Positions 18,408 to 27,463 of a DNA stretch of 64,000 nucleotides are shown piece by piece. The position numbers were made by a program, and so were the translations under genes. The notes under the pieces are model-generated. The model did not search any database. It saw only the letters and a list, made by a program, of their open reading frames with translations, and had not been told where the DNA came from. This stretch comes from Minicystis rosea. Lineage in GTDB: Bacteria; Myxococcota_A; Polyangia; Polyangiales; Polyangiaceae. Position 1 is the first letter of the stretch. Every line of letters begins with the position of its first letter. Location: assembly GCA_001931535.1 (NCBI GenBank), contig CP016211.1:5067573-5131572 (forward strand). The letters are read 5' to 3'.

Positions 18408-21131
18408 TCAGAAGCTGCTGAACGCCGTCTGCGTGCCGTTGCCGACGGTGCCGCCGGTGCCGTTGTAGATGTGGAGGATCTGCCCCGAGGCCAGCGACAC
18501 GCTGACCATGTGGTTCATGGTCGCCGACGCCGGCGCCTCGATGGCGTTGTCCTCGGTCACGTAGTTGGTGAAGACGCTGTAGACGCCGAGGCCGAGCGCC
18601 CTGTGGCTGGTGACGCCGTCGGCGACCTTGTAGGACGCGTAGCCGTTGTGGCCCGTCGGGGCGATCCACGAGGACTGGTTGGGCACGTCGTAGGGCAGCT
18701 CCGACTGGTAGAAGAACGTGGTGCCGCCGTTGCCGTTCCAGAGCGTCTGATACTTCTCGAAGTGCTCGACGAAGAGGCCATAGGCGGTGACGTCGTCACC
18801 GTTCACCGTGATGCCGTTGTCGCTCGGGTTGGTGGTCCAGCCCGTGGCGTCCTGCGCGTGGTCGGCGCGCCACAGCCACAGGTTGTCGAGGATGACGTCG
18901 TCGCTGTTGATGGTGAAGCAGCTCGTGGCCCGGCCCACGTGGTTGCCGCCGACGCGGCAGAGCATGTCCGAGAGCAGGGTCGGGTGCGCCGAGTGGTCGG
19001 CGTTCGACCCGGGGGGCCCGACCTGGAGCAGCGTCGGCGAGTTCGTCGGCCCCGCCTCGAGCAGGAGCCCGGCCAGGGTCACGTTGTCCACGTCGGCGAC
19101 GTTGATGAGGGTGTTGCCGCTCTCGGCGCTGAGCGTGGCCAGCCCGAGGCCGAGGAGGATGGTGTTCGGGTTGTTGACCTGAAGGCTGCTGGTCAGGTGG
19201 TAGATGCCCGGCGTGAACAGGATGTTCTTCCCGGAGGCGAGCGCCGCGTTGATCGTCGCGGCGGTGTCCGACGGGTTGGCGATGTAGAACCGGCTGATCG
19301 ACTGCGCCACGCCCGGAGGCGCGCCGTCGGCCCAGCTCCGGCCCTTGCTGTTCTTCTTGAGGCTCGGCACCATGACGAGGTAGTTGCCGGCGGCGTCGAC
19401 GTAGAGGAACGGCTTCTCGCGCACCACGGGCGTGGTCGCCTGCACCGAGTAAGGCGTGCCGGGCCAGGTGCCGGAGGGGACGGTGCCGTTCCCGACGAAG
19501 ACCATGTTCCAGTTGCGGCCGGTCCAGTTCTGGTCGTTGTTGCGGGTGAGGAACTGCTGCTGCGAGCCCGAGTTGATGGTGCCGTCGATCTTCGAGTCGA
19601 CGATGAAGCCGCCGCTCGACCAGCCGCCGTCGTCGAGGTTGATGTTGCCGGCGACGTGCACGCGGCGCATCTCCGTACCCTGGGAGACGGCCCAGATGTT
19701 CTTGCCGCCGTCGATGCTGCTCTGCGGCACCACCTTGAAGTTCTCCGCGCCGCGCCAGAAGTTGCAGGTGGCGTTCTGGTCGCCGAGCCAGTCGGCCTTG
19801 GCGCGCACCGCGCCGTTGATGGTCACGCTGTCGGGCGACTGGCCGAGGCCGAGCACCTGGGTGTAGAAGCCGACCTTGACGTCGGCGCTGTACGTCCCCG
19901 GCTTGAACAGCAGGGCGTACCGCTGGGTGCCGAACTGGTTAGCGTCCATCTGGGTGTAGATGGTGTTGAGCTTCGACTGGATGGAGCTCGCCGACATCGA
20001 CGGGTCGAAGATGATGACGTTGGCGCCGAGGTTGGGCGCGCCGGCCACGACGCCGCCGCATTCGGCGGTGGTGGTCCAGCTCGGCGGGCAGTTGCCCGTA
20101 TCGCCGCCGCCCGTGCCGCCGGTGCCGCCGAAGATGAAGCTCTGGTTGTCGGCGCCGCTGCAGGTCCGGATCTCGAGCTTGGCGCCGTTGAGCGTCGACT
20201 GCCCGGTGACGTCGAGGCACTTGCCGCTGGTCGGGTTGCGCACGCGGACCGCGCCGTTGCCCACGTCTTCGAGGGCCCACGTCTGCGCGCCGGTGCCGTT
20301 GCAGGTGTAGAGCTGGACCGCGGTGCCGTCCGTGGTGCCGGCGGCAGCCACGTCGATGCACTTCCCGGTCTGCGGGTTGACGAGGTTGACCACGCCGCTG
20401 CCGGCAGCGTCGACGCGGAATATCTGGTTTTCGCCGCCGCTGCAGTCCCACTGCTGCATGGCGGTGCCGTCGGCGGTGCCGTGGTCGGTGATGTCGACGC
20501 ACCGGTTGCTGCCGCGGCCGGTGATCGTGTAGCTCGTGCCGGTGACGATCCCCGACGGAGGCGTGGTGGTGGTCGGCAGGCCCGAGATCTGGAGCTGCTC
20601 CCAGGGGCCGAGGGCAGCGCCGTAGGCGAAGACGGTCCCGCCGCCGCCGTTCTGCGCCGAGACCCAGTTGCCGGTGGTGGTCTGGAGGCCGACGATGTCG
20701 CCGTTGTGGATGGTGCCCGATCCGCTCTGCTTGACGACCTTGAAGGTCTCCCAGGCCTGGGTGTTGTTGCTGGCCGCGTTGAGCGACGAGCCGCCGCCGT
20801 TCTGCGCCTGGAAGTACTGGCCGTTGCCCGCGCGGATGAAGACGCTGTCGCCGCTCTCCAGGGAGCCGCCGTTGATGTCCTCGAGGGAGAACATCTCCCA
20901 GCCCTGCGCGACGGTCGCCGTGGCGATGACGGCGCCGCCGCCGTTGTTCTGGGCTCCGACGAAGCGGGGCTGAAGGACGGTCTGGAAGCTCACTCCGGTG
21001 ATCGTGAGCGGCGCGGAGGTCGTCTCCAGCGATTCTCCGTCAGCCCCCGATCCGGAGCAGGCGCTTAAGAAAAGCGCCGCGACCGAGCCGATGGCACCAC
21101 CTTTTTGCAACCACAGAGAACGTCGAATCAT
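18408..21131 (-). CDS. 907-aa lipoprotein: beta-trefoil lectin domains plus beta-helix/lyase-like domain
   Basis: Signal peptide with lipobox LFLSAC. At ~45-190 there are three fascin-like repeats (RFVGAQNNGGGAVIA, QYFQAQNGGGSSLNA, NWVSAQNGGGGTVFA). At ~205-345 lies a ricin-B trefoil with RCVDITDHGTADGTAMQQWD, KCIDVAAAGTTDGTAVQLY and KCLDVTGQSTLNGAKLEI. The remaining ~550 residues look like a right-handed beta-helix of the pectate-lyase/GH55-like kind (ALLFKPGTYSADVKVGFYTQ, FTPGIYHLTSSLQVNN, DDVILDNLWLWRADH). It probably binds and acts on a polysaccharide at the cell surface; the exact activity cannot be read from sequence. The ATG at 21131 is preceded by GGAGGACTGCTACCC. Confidence 0.85.
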   Translation of the reverse strand: MIRRSLWLQKGGAIGSVAALFLSACSGSGADGESLETTSAPLTITGVSFQTVLQPRFVGAQNNGGGAVIATATVAQGWEMFSLEDINGGSLESGDSVFIRAGNGQYFQAQNGGGSSLNAASNNTQAWETFKVVKQSGSGTIHNGDIVGLQTTTGNWVSAQNGGGGTVFAYGAALGPWEQLQISGLPTTTTPPSGIVTGTSYTITGRGSNRCVDITDHGTADGTAMQQWDCSGGENQIFRVDAAGSGVVNLVNPQTGKCIDVAAAGTTDGTAVQLYTCNGTGAQTWALEDVGNGAVRVRNPTSGKCLDVTGQSTLNGAKLEIRTCSGADNQSFIFGGTGGTGGGDTGNCPPSWTTTAECGGVVAGAPNLGANVIIFDPSMSASSIQSKLNTIYTQMDANQFGTQRYALLFKPGTYSADVKVGFYTQVLGLGQSPDSVTINGAVRAKADWLGDQNATCNFWRGAENFKVVPQSSIDGGKNIWAVSQGTEMRRVHVAGNINLDDGGWSSGGFIVDSKIDGTINSGSQQQFLTRNNDQNWTGRNWNMVFVGNGTVPSGTWPGTPYSVQATTPVVREKPFLYVDAAGNYLVMVPSLKKNSKGRSWADGAPPGVAQSISRFYIANPSDTAATINAALASGKNILFTPGIYHLTSSLQVNNPNTILLGLGLATLSAESGNTLINVADVDNVTLAGLLLEAGPTNSPTLLQVGPPGSNADHSAHPTLLSDMLCRVGGNHVGRATSCFTINSDDVILDNLWLWRADHAQDATGWTTNPSDNGITVNGDDVTAYGLFVEHFEKYQTLWNGNGGTTFFYQSELPYDVPNQSSWIAPTGHNGYASYKVADGVTSHRALGLGVYSVFTNYVTEDNAIEAPASATMNHMVSVSLASGQILHIYNGTGGTVGNGTQTAFSSF

Positions 21132-21653
21132 GGGTAGCAGTCCTCCTCGTTGGCCGGCTCGGAGATCGAGTGGCCGCAGCGAGTGCGGGAATGACGAGCT
21201 CGTCCCGAGGCCCCGTTGCAGTCGGCGTGCCCATCCAGGCCCCGCGGTTTCGCGCGGGTGAGCGCGATCCATCCGATCGCACCGGGATCCGGCGGATCCA
21301 ATCGCCGGTGAGGGCGAGGGGCCTCCCCGCACCTCGGCGTCGAGCCGACCGTGGGGCGCGACGGCGGTCAAGGCCTTCATCACGAGCCCCCTGCCCGCGC
21401 GCAGCAGCGATGGATCGCAGACGTGATCGCCCCGATCACCCTCTGATCCCCATCCCACGGTACACCCGGGCCAATTCAGCCTCGCCGCGCCTCTCCCGCC
21501 CTTGGCAAGGGGGTTTGCTGTACCCGGCCGGCGCGGCGACAGGCGGTCGAGGCAAGGCCGCCGGATTCGCCCGAGAGATCGAGATCGCAGGCACCCTCGA
21601 TTGCCTGGGCAGGCGAAACCCACGCTCGTCATCCAAAGGAGCTTCGGCAGAAC
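21132..21653. other. Upstream region of the lectin/beta-helix lipoprotein gene
   Basis: About 520 bases with no supportable gene. It should hold the promoter of the minus-strand lipoprotein gene near 21131-21200. A ribosome-site-like AAAGGAG at 21635-21641 belongs to the cut plus-strand gene that follows. Confidence 0.4.
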
Positions 21654-21685
21654 ATGAAGAACATCATCTTGTCGGCGTCGCTGTG
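21654..21685 (+). pseudogene. First ten codons of an exported protein gene, cut by repeat copy D
   Basis: ATG 21654 preceded by AAAGGAG 12 bases upstream. It encodes MKNIILSASL, a typical basic/hydrophobic signal peptide start, and then enters repeat copy D where it reads WRIADANGIRK and stops. The rest of the gene is not on the other side of the repeat, where an unrelated cytosolic enzyme fragment begins. Confidence 0.5.
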
Positions 21686-21871
21686 GCGGATAGCCGATGC
21701 AAACGGGATCCGGAAGTGAAGAGGCATCTCGCCCACGCCGGGTTGACGTCATCGCCCTTCCACGCTCCTGATTCGTTTGTCGAGTCAGATCGTGATTTCA
21801 TCACGATAGAGCCATATCGAGGCGTCCTGTCCGGTACGCGGACCCCGCGCACAGATGGCGCTACCAGGGTG
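21686..21871 (+). repeat. Dispersed junction repeat, copy D (one tail module)
   Basis: Left end GCGGATAGCC, right end CAGGGTG followed directly by AACCGAATC. Shares with copy E the diagnostic variants GTGAAGAGG, GCGGACCCCGCG and CACAGATGGCG, so D and E form one subfamily. One tail module. The left flank is a gene 5' end, the right flank a different gene's 3' part. Confidence 0.95.
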
Positions 21872-22543
21872 AACCGAATCCCGGAGGCGCTTGGATCGCT
21901 CGGGCTCTCCCGCTCGGAAATCGACACCCACATCGGTTGGGACATCGGCGCGGCGAGGGTGGCGCGTCACCTCTCCACGCTGCTCGACGCGCCGCTCGTG
22001 TTGTCGGGCTATTCGCGCCTCGTCATCGATTGCAATCGCCCCGTTCATTCCCCCGGATCCATTCCGGAGGTGACCGGCGGCGTGACGGTCCCCGGCAATG
22101 CCGGTCTCGACGCGGCCGCGCGCGACGCGCGCCAACGCACGTTCTTTCATCCCTATCACGCCACCATTGCCGAGATGCTCGACGCGCGCAAGCATTCGAA
22201 AGGCGCGGGCGAGACGGTGCTGTTCTCGATGCACGGCTTCACGCCGGAGCTCTACGGGCAGAAGAGCCCTTGGCCGATTGCCATGCTCTACGGCAAAGAC
22301 CCTCGCCTCGCGCACGCGTTCCGCGACTTCTTCCGCCGCGATCCCGCGCTGCTCGTGGGCGACAACGAGCCTTATCGCGTCTCCGACGAGACCGATTGGA
22401 CGATTCCGATGCACGGCGAGGCGCGCGGCCTGCTCAACACGGCCTTCGAGATCCGACAAGACGGCGTGAGCGACGCGGCCGGCGCGCGCGCGTGGGCCGA
22501 GCGCATCGCCGACGCGTGGCGCGTCCTTGCCTATCTCGCATGA
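21872..22543 (+). pseudogene. N-formylglutamate amidohydrolase family protein lacking its N-terminus
   Basis: 223 codons starting NRIPEALGSLGLSRSEIDTH and containing HIGWDIGAARVARHLS, YSRLVIDCNRP, YHATIAEML, LFSMHGFTPELYG and GDNEPY. In this family the conserved N-terminal block (a D/E-H-A-S/G metal motif) comes immediately before NRIPxxLGxLGL, and it is exactly what is missing at the repeat junction. Everything after the junction is intact to the stop, so the loss is recent. A catalytically important metal ligand is absent, so the fragment is presumably dead even if translated. Confidence 0.85.
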
Positions 22544-22570
22544 CCACGGCTGATCCCCCGCCCACCCTCT

Positions 22571-22610
22571 CGGCAAAAACCTCTTCCGATCGGCAAAGAC
22601 CTCTTCAGAA
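22571..22610. repeat. Two-copy 20-bp direct repeat
   Basis: CGGCAAAAACCTCTTCCGAT is followed at once by CGGCAAAGACCTCTTCAGAA (16 of 20 positions agree or nearly so). It lies in the 186-bp gap after the amidohydrolase fragment. No function is evident. Confidence 0.6.
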
Positions 22611-22729
22611 CCGCGACCGTCAGGGAGCGGACCCGAGCCCCGAGCGTCAGCGAGGGGACCTCTCACCCCTTCACCGAAGCGCAGGGCAATCATCTTGAAA
22701 TCCGCGCGAGAGTCTTTTCTCCTCGCCCC

Positions 22730-23254
22730 ATGGCAGCCAGCAAGAAGACCGCGCGCGCGACGCTCCGACTCGGGGCGACACAAATCAAATCCCTCGCGAG
22801 AAACTGCGAAGAAGCGCTCGCGCTCTTGAAAGAGCACGTGGAGGTCGAGCCCTTCTCGGACGAGTCGAGCGACCGGGCATCGGCCGAGGCGACCGCGAAG
22901 GCGCTCAAGGGCGTGGACCAGTCGAGCGACATCGATTGGGGGTTCTCGGCCTGCACGCTCACGGGCGCCGATCCGAAAGGCGCGCGGGTGAAGGTCGTCA
23001 AGCCCAAGGCGAAGTACGGCACCGCGAGGGTGCTCTCGGATATCCCCGATGCGACGGAGGAGACGCTCGGTGACTACGTCAGCGAGCGCGACCAAAAGGC
23101 GTATACGAAGACCGCCGCGCTCCTCGACGCAGCGGGCGGTGTTCGCCAATTGCGGCTCACGGCGAAGGAAGATCACGGCTACACGGTGGTGGTCACGCTC
23201 GCCGACGGACAGGAAGGCGCCTTTGGTGTCTTGACCGTCCGAAGCGACACCTGA
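22730..23254 (+). CDS. Small cytosolic protein, unknown function
   Basis: 174 residues from ATG 22730. It begins MAASKKTARATLRLGATQIK, is rich in Ala, Lys and Asp, and has no signal peptide or membrane segment. The second half contains a beta-rich stretch (GYTVVVTLADGQEGAFGVLT). I do not recognise it. It is the only intact gene between repeat copies D and E. Confidence 0.65.
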   Translation: MAASKKTARATLRLGATQIKSLARNCEEALALLKEHVEVEPFSDESSDRASAEATAKALKGVDQSSDIDWGFSACTLTGADPKGARVKVVKPKAKYGTARVLSDIPDATEETLGDYVSERDQKAYTKTAALLDAAGGVRQLRLTAKEDHGYTVVVTLADGQEGAFGVLTVRSDT

Positions 23255-23304
23255 CAGGGCGACGGTGCGTGCCTCGCCCGCCCTTCTCTCTTGGAGGCTC
23301 CACC

Positions 23305-23505
23305 ATGTTCACCAGATCTCACGCATCGACCATCGCCGCCTTGTCCATGGCCGTCGCCTTGGGTTGCTCCACCGAGACCACGCCCCCGACCAAGGGCACG
23401 ACGGCGTCCACGACCACGAGCGCCTCGGGCACTGCGGGGGCGTCGCCCGAGGGCTGCATCGACATCCATGTGCGGATAGCCGATGCAAACGGGATCCGGA
23501 AGTGA
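23305..23505 (+). pseudogene. 5' fragment of a lipoprotein gene cut by repeat copy E
   Basis: ATG 23305 has TTGGAGGC upstream at good spacing. The peptide has a signal sequence and lipobox (STIAALSMAVALGCSTE), then a Thr/Ser/Ala linker, and after GCIDIHV it enters the repeat at 23472, adding RIADANGIRK and a stop at 23503-23505. Lipoproteins elsewhere in the window continue with a folded domain after this kind of linker; here that domain is missing. Confidence 0.7.
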
Positions 23506-23658
23506 AGAGGCATCTCGCCCACGCCGGGTTGACGTCATCGCCCTTCCACGCTCCTGATTCGTTTGTCGAGTCAGATCGTGATTTCATCACGATAGAGCCA
23601 TATCGAGGCGTCCTGTCCGGTACGCGGACCCCGCGCACAGATGGCGCTACCAGGGTGG
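23472..23658 (+). repeat. Dispersed junction repeat, copy E (one tail module)
   Basis: Nearly identical to copy D, including GTGAAGAGG, GCGGACCCCGCG and CACAGATGGCG. Left end GCGGATAGCC, right end CAGGGTGG. It cuts a lipoprotein gene on the left; on the right only 40 bases separate it from the stop codon of the GH5 gene. Confidence 0.95.
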
Positions 23659-23698
23659 CGAGGCGGCCTCGTTCACCTCGTTCGTCGGAATACCCGCG

Positions 23699-25204
23699 TC
23701 ACGGGGCCGGGTTCACCCAGAACTTCTCCCAGGTGCTCACCGAGTCGCGGTTGGCGATGAGCGGGCTCTGCCCGCCGTTGTCCGCGCAGACATAGAGACC
23801 ATTGGCCTTCGCCTTGAACGAGACGCTGCCATCGCTGTTCTTGCTCGGATAGAAGCTCTCCCAGTCGCCGATCGAGGTGCGGTTGGCGATGAGCGGGCTC
23901 TGCCCGCCGTTCTCCGCCGTCACGAAGCGACCGTTGGCCAACGCGCGCAGCGAGACGCTCCCGTCGGAGTTCGCGAACACGTCGAACTCCTCCCACGTCG
24001 ACGCTAGATCGCGGTTGGCGATAAGCTGACTCGCGCCGTAGTTGTCGGCGCAGACCAGCTTGTTGTCCGCCAGGGCCCGGATGGTGACTCGTCCGGTGAC
24101 GTCGCCGGGGCCGCCGGGAGGGGTGCCGCCCCCCGTCGTGGTGGAGGGCGGATTGGGGTTCGAAGTCCCCTCCAGCATCTTGGCCTTCACGAACGCGCCC
24201 GACGCCGTGAGCGCCGAGTCGGGCCAGCCGCCGGTGGTGCTCGCGCCCGGGTTGAGCGCCGAGGCCGTCTCCTGCTTGTCGAAGAGAGACCAGTTGGCCC
24301 AGCTCAGGCCGTTCTGGTTCAGGAAGTTGATCCAGGTCTGCGACTCGTTGAGATCGAGGCCGCCGTTGCCCGACGCGTCGCACGTCCCCCACTCCGTCAC
24401 GAAGAGCGCGAGCCCCTTCGAGATGGCGTAAGAGGCCTTGTCGCGTATCGCTTGCTTGTGCGTCCCGGCGTAGAAATGAAGCGTATAGGCCACGTTGGTG
24501 TAGGCCGTGATCGGATCGTTCGCGGCGGCGTCGACGTCTTGAGACCAGGTCGGCGTCCCGACGATGACGACGTTGTTGGCCCCGGCGCCGCGGATCGCGC
24601 CGATGACCTCCTGCGCATAGCTCTTGACCTGCCCCCACGAGACGTTGACAGGCTCGTTGTAGATCTCGAAGATAACGTTGGGCGTGTTCTTGTAGGTCTG
24701 CGCCATCTCCGTGAAGAACTGCTTGGATTGCGCCGTGTGCTGCGTCGCGTTGTGATCATGCCAGTCGATGATCACGTAGATCCCCTTGGCGACGGCGGCG
24801 TTGACCGCGCTCACCACGTGAGCCTTCTCGGCGGCGGGGTTGGCGAGGTAGCCCCCCTCCTCCACGCCCATCGCCGCGCGGATGACGCTCCCGTGCCAGT
24901 CGTCGGCGATCGTGCCGATGGCGCCGCTGTTGTAGAACTGGCTGCTCCACTGGCTCCAAAACAGGCTCATCCCCTTGAGCTGGACGTTGGCGCCGTGCTC
25001 GTCCTGGAGGTGAGTCCCCGAGACGTGGAGCGCGCCATGCTCGATGAGCGGCGCCGTGAGCGGCACATCCACCGACGCGAACTGCTCGTTCTCGTCGTCC
25101 AGCGGCTCACCGACGCAGCCAATCCCGGCTGTGACCAGCACCGCAGAGGTGAGGAGGGAAAAGCCAGCACGGGACCACGTACCCTGTAACGAAATTTGTT
25201 TCAT
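23699..25204 (-). CDS. GH5 endoglucanase-type lipoprotein with C-terminal beta-trefoil module
   Basis: 501 residues. The signal peptide ends near LVTAGIGC. The catalytic domain has KGMSLFWSQW, VIIDWHDHNA, the general acid in FEIYNEPVN (~178-186) and the nucleophile in FVTEWGTCD (~266), the pattern of glycoside hydrolase family 5 cellulases. After a Pro/Thr/Gly linker come three related ~40-residue repeats, each with a LVCADNYG- or FVTAENGG-type strand followed by SQLIANRD or SPLIANR, resembling a fascin-like trefoil. It should cut beta-1,4-glucan at the cell surface and bind substrate through the trefoil. The start is chosen for the signal peptide and GAGAGGG upstream. Confidence 0.92.
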   Translation of the reverse strand: MKQISLQGTWSRAGFSLLTSAVLVTAGIGCVGEPLDDENEQFASVDVPLTAPLIEHGALHVSGTHLQDEHGANVQLKGMSLFWSQWSSQFYNSGAIGTIADDWHGSVIRAAMGVEEGGYLANPAAEKAHVVSAVNAAVAKGIYVIIDWHDHNATQHTAQSKQFFTEMAQTYKNTPNVIFEIYNEPVNVSWGQVKSYAQEVIGAIRGAGANNVVIVGTPTWSQDVDAAANDPITAYTNVAYTLHFYAGTHKQAIRDKASYAISKGLALFVTEWGTCDASGNGGLDLNESQTWINFLNQNGLSWANWSLFDKQETASALNPGASTTGGWPDSALTASGAFVKAKMLEGTSNPNPPSTTTGGGTPPGGPGDVTGRVTIRALADNKLVCADNYGASQLIANRDLASTWEEFDVFANSDGSVSLRALANGRFVTAENGGQSPLIANRTSIGDWESFYPSKNSDGSVSFKAKANGLYVCADNGGQSPLIANRDSVSTWEKFWVNPAP

Positions 25205-25786
25205 GGGACCCTCTCTCGAGTGGCGCCCGACGCGCAAGGAGCATCGGCGGCGAGTGGCGGCGTCGCGCTGGCGTGGAGTCGAGCCCGGGAGCGCGCGTCC
25301 GTGGCTACAGTACGATGCGGGCCACATTCGTGACAGGTAAATATGGCATGAAATAAGGCCTCGACCGAGCGGGGGTGATCCCGCGCATAGAAGGCGCTAC
25401 CAGGGTGGCAGCGCTCTGGCGCTCGGCTTCATCGGTGTTGCCGCCGCCGCCCTCCGACGGCGTAGGCGTGCGTAAGGAATTACCTTCTGGGCGACGCGTT
25501 ATCCAGGCGATGAACGCGTGATCCACCCCGCGTCTCCTTGCGAGACGAGGAGGCGCGGAAAAATCAACGCAAAGAGCGTGATCGCAGCGCGGGCAGCGTA
25601 CAGCCACGCGAGGAATTCACACGTTCGTTACAAACGATTGGCGTTTGACACAGTGCAGCGAGCATGGACCGCCGCGTGCAAAAGCATTCATCGGCGCTAG
25701 GGAACGCGCATAAAAATGCACCGGCGATGCATCGGTGAGCGCACATGCCGTGGGCTCGAGGCGCCAGGTACTGACCATTTCAGGAG
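25205..25786. other. Divergent upstream region of the GH5 and thaumatin genes
   Basis: 582 bases between two divergent secreted-protein genes; it must carry both promoters. It also holds a solitary tail of the junction repeat at 25377-25408, so the region is probably a fusion of two once-separate upstream regions. A TTTGACA hexamer-like stretch at ~25645 faces the thaumatin gene but no matching -10 box is clear. Confidence 0.5.
25377..25408 (+). repeat. Solitary partial tail module of the junction repeat
   Basis: GATCCCGCGCATAGAAGGCG followed by CTACCAGGGTGG: the last 32 bases of the 38-bp tail module with one change (CATAG for CACAG), in the same orientation as the eight full copies and ending at the same right boundary. 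The body of the repeat is absent. Confidence 0.9.
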
Positions 25787-27184
25787 ATGATGATGATCCG
25801 TACACTCACGCTTGGTTGCCTGTTTTTGATGCTCGGTGGGTGCTCCGGGGCCGACGTGGGCCCGGACGAGCAGAGCGCTCTGAATGCAGAGCCGGTCATC
25901 GTGTCGAGCATGACCGACGGCACGTACGTCCTTCACTCGGTCGCCACCAACAAATGCCTCGACGTGGCCAACGCGAGCACGGTGAACGGGGCGAACGTGC
26001 ATGAATGGACGTGCAACGGCACGAACGCCCAGGTGTTCCAGATCACGGCGGTGGGCGACGGCTACTACAAGATCGTAAACATCAACAGCAACAAGGCGGT
26101 CGACGTCCGCGACGTGAGCACGGCCGAGAACGCGGCGATCCAGCAGTGGGACTACGGCGGCGGCGCGAACCAGCAGTGGAAGTTCGTCGACAGGGGCAAC
26201 AGCCAATTCAGCATTCACGCGCGCCACACCGATATGGTCCTGGACGTCTACTGGGGGAAGGCGGACGACGGGACGCCCATCGTCCAATACCCGTACATCG
26301 GCGGCACGAACCAGCGATGGACCTTGGATAAAATCGGCGGCGCCCCTCCCGGCGGCGGCGTGCGTACGCTGACGATCAAGAACAATTGTTCTCAGCCGAT
26401 CTGGGTCGCGCACTCCACGAACGTGCAGGCGGCGCAGAACGTCAAGCTGAATAAGGGCGCGGCGTTCGTCTATAACGTGCCCGACGCGGGGATCGCGGCG
26501 ACGCGCTTCTGGCCCAAGACCGGGTGCAACGAGAGCGGGTCGAACTGCACGATCGGCGATAGCGTCGCGCCGTGCCCGGCGGGCGGCTGCCAGCCTCCGA
26601 TCGAGTCGAAGTTCGAGGCGACGTTCGCGAGCAAGGGAGGGCCGGACCAGACCTGGTACAACCTGAGCCAAGTCGACGGCTATACCTTGCCTTTCAAGGT
26701 GGTGCCGACGGGCAACGGCGCAGGCCAGGGGAGCTGCGTCTCGTCGGACTGCTCCGGGCTGACGCTCGACAAATGCCCGGGCGACGAGGATCTCAGCGGC
26801 CTCGGGTCGTATCCCGGCTATGCGTATGAAGATCTCCGGGTCCGCGACGCCGCGAACAACGTGATCGGCTGCATGGCGCCGTGCAAGAAGTGGAATTACC
26901 CGGCGCCGTGGGGCTTGGGGAAGCCGGAGAGCGCTGATCCGGGGCTTCATATGTGCTGCCCGACGCCCATTAATCCGAGCTCGGGGCAGTGCACTGTCGC
27001 GAACGCGTGCATGACGTCGCAGGCGTGCAGCAACACGGCCGATCCGCTCAGCGTCGAGCACACGGACTATGTGAACGTCATGCGGCAGATGTGCCCGACG
27101 GCGTATAGCTATGCCTACGACGACGCCGCGGGGCTCCACGCCTGCCCGAATACGACGAGCTTTGAGGTGACGTTCTGCCCCTGA
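25787..27184 (+). CDS. Lipoprotein with ricin-B lectin domain fused to a thaumatin-like domain
   Basis: About 465 residues; three consecutive ATG codons (25787, 25790, 25793) follow AGGAG directly, and the third has the best spacing. The signal peptide ends in LMLGGC. Residues ~40-180 form a ricin-B trefoil (KCLDVANASTVNGANVHEWT, KAVDVRDVSTAENAAIQQWD, MVLDVYWGKADDGTPIVQY). Residues ~190-465 are thaumatin-like: LTIKNNCSQPIWVA, the many cysteines, and the conserved late motif PTAYSYAYDDA. Thaumatin folds bind or cleave beta-glucans, so the protein may target fungal or plant glucans; this is inference. A terminator-like hairpin follows. Confidence 0.88.
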   Translation: MMMIRTLTLGCLFLMLGGCSGADVGPDEQSALNAEPVIVSSMTDGTYVLHSVATNKCLDVANASTVNGANVHEWTCNGTNAQVFQITAVGDGYYKIVNINSNKAVDVRDVSTAENAAIQQWDYGGGANQQWKFVDRGNSQFSIHARHTDMVLDVYWGKADDGTPIVQYPYIGGTNQRWTLDKIGGAPPGGGVRTLTIKNNCSQPIWVAHSTNVQAAQNVKLNKGAAFVYNVPDAGIAATRFWPKTGCNESGSNCTIGDSVAPCPAGGCQPPIESKFEATFASKGGPDQTWYNLSQVDGYTLPFKVVPTGNGAGQGSCVSSDCSGLTLDKCPGDEDLSGLGSYPGYAYEDLRVRDAANNVIGCMAPCKKWNYPAPWGLGKPESADPGLHMCCPTPINPSSGQCTVANACMTSQACSNTADPLSVEHTDYVNVMRQMCPTAYSYAYDDAAGLHACPNTTSFEVTFCP

Positions 27185-27202
27185 GCTTGATCGTATACAC
27201 CA

Positions 27203-27240
27203 CCTCGGAGGCGGCGGGGCCACTACGCCTGCCTCCGAGG
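27203..27240 (+). terminator. Inverted repeat after the thaumatin-like gene
   Basis: A perfect 10-bp inverted repeat, CCTCGGAGGC (27203-27212) and GCCTCCGAGG (27231-27240), starts 18 bases after the stop codon. It has an 18-base loop and no T run, so it is at best a candidate terminator. Repeat copy F begins at its last base. Confidence 0.5.
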
Positions 27241-27463
27241 CGGATAGCCGATGCAAACGGGATCCGGAAGTCAAAAGGCATCTCGCCCACCCGGGTTGAC
27301 GTCATCGCCCTTCCACGCCCCTGATTCGTTTGTCGAGTAGGATCGTGAGTTCATCACGATAGAGCCATATCGAGGCGTCCTGTCCGGTACGCGGATCCCG
27401 CGCACAGAAGGCGCTACCAGGGTGGTACGCGGATCCCGCGCACAGAAGGCGCTACCAGGGTGG
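27240..27463 (+). repeat. Dispersed junction repeat, copy F (two tail modules)
   Basis: Left end GCGGATAGCC abutting the hairpin of the thaumatin gene; right end CAGGGTGG. Carries GTCAAAAGG and CCCACCCGGG like copy A, a private CACGCCCCTG, and the GAGTTC hairpin-loop variant. Two full tails. Confidence 0.95.
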
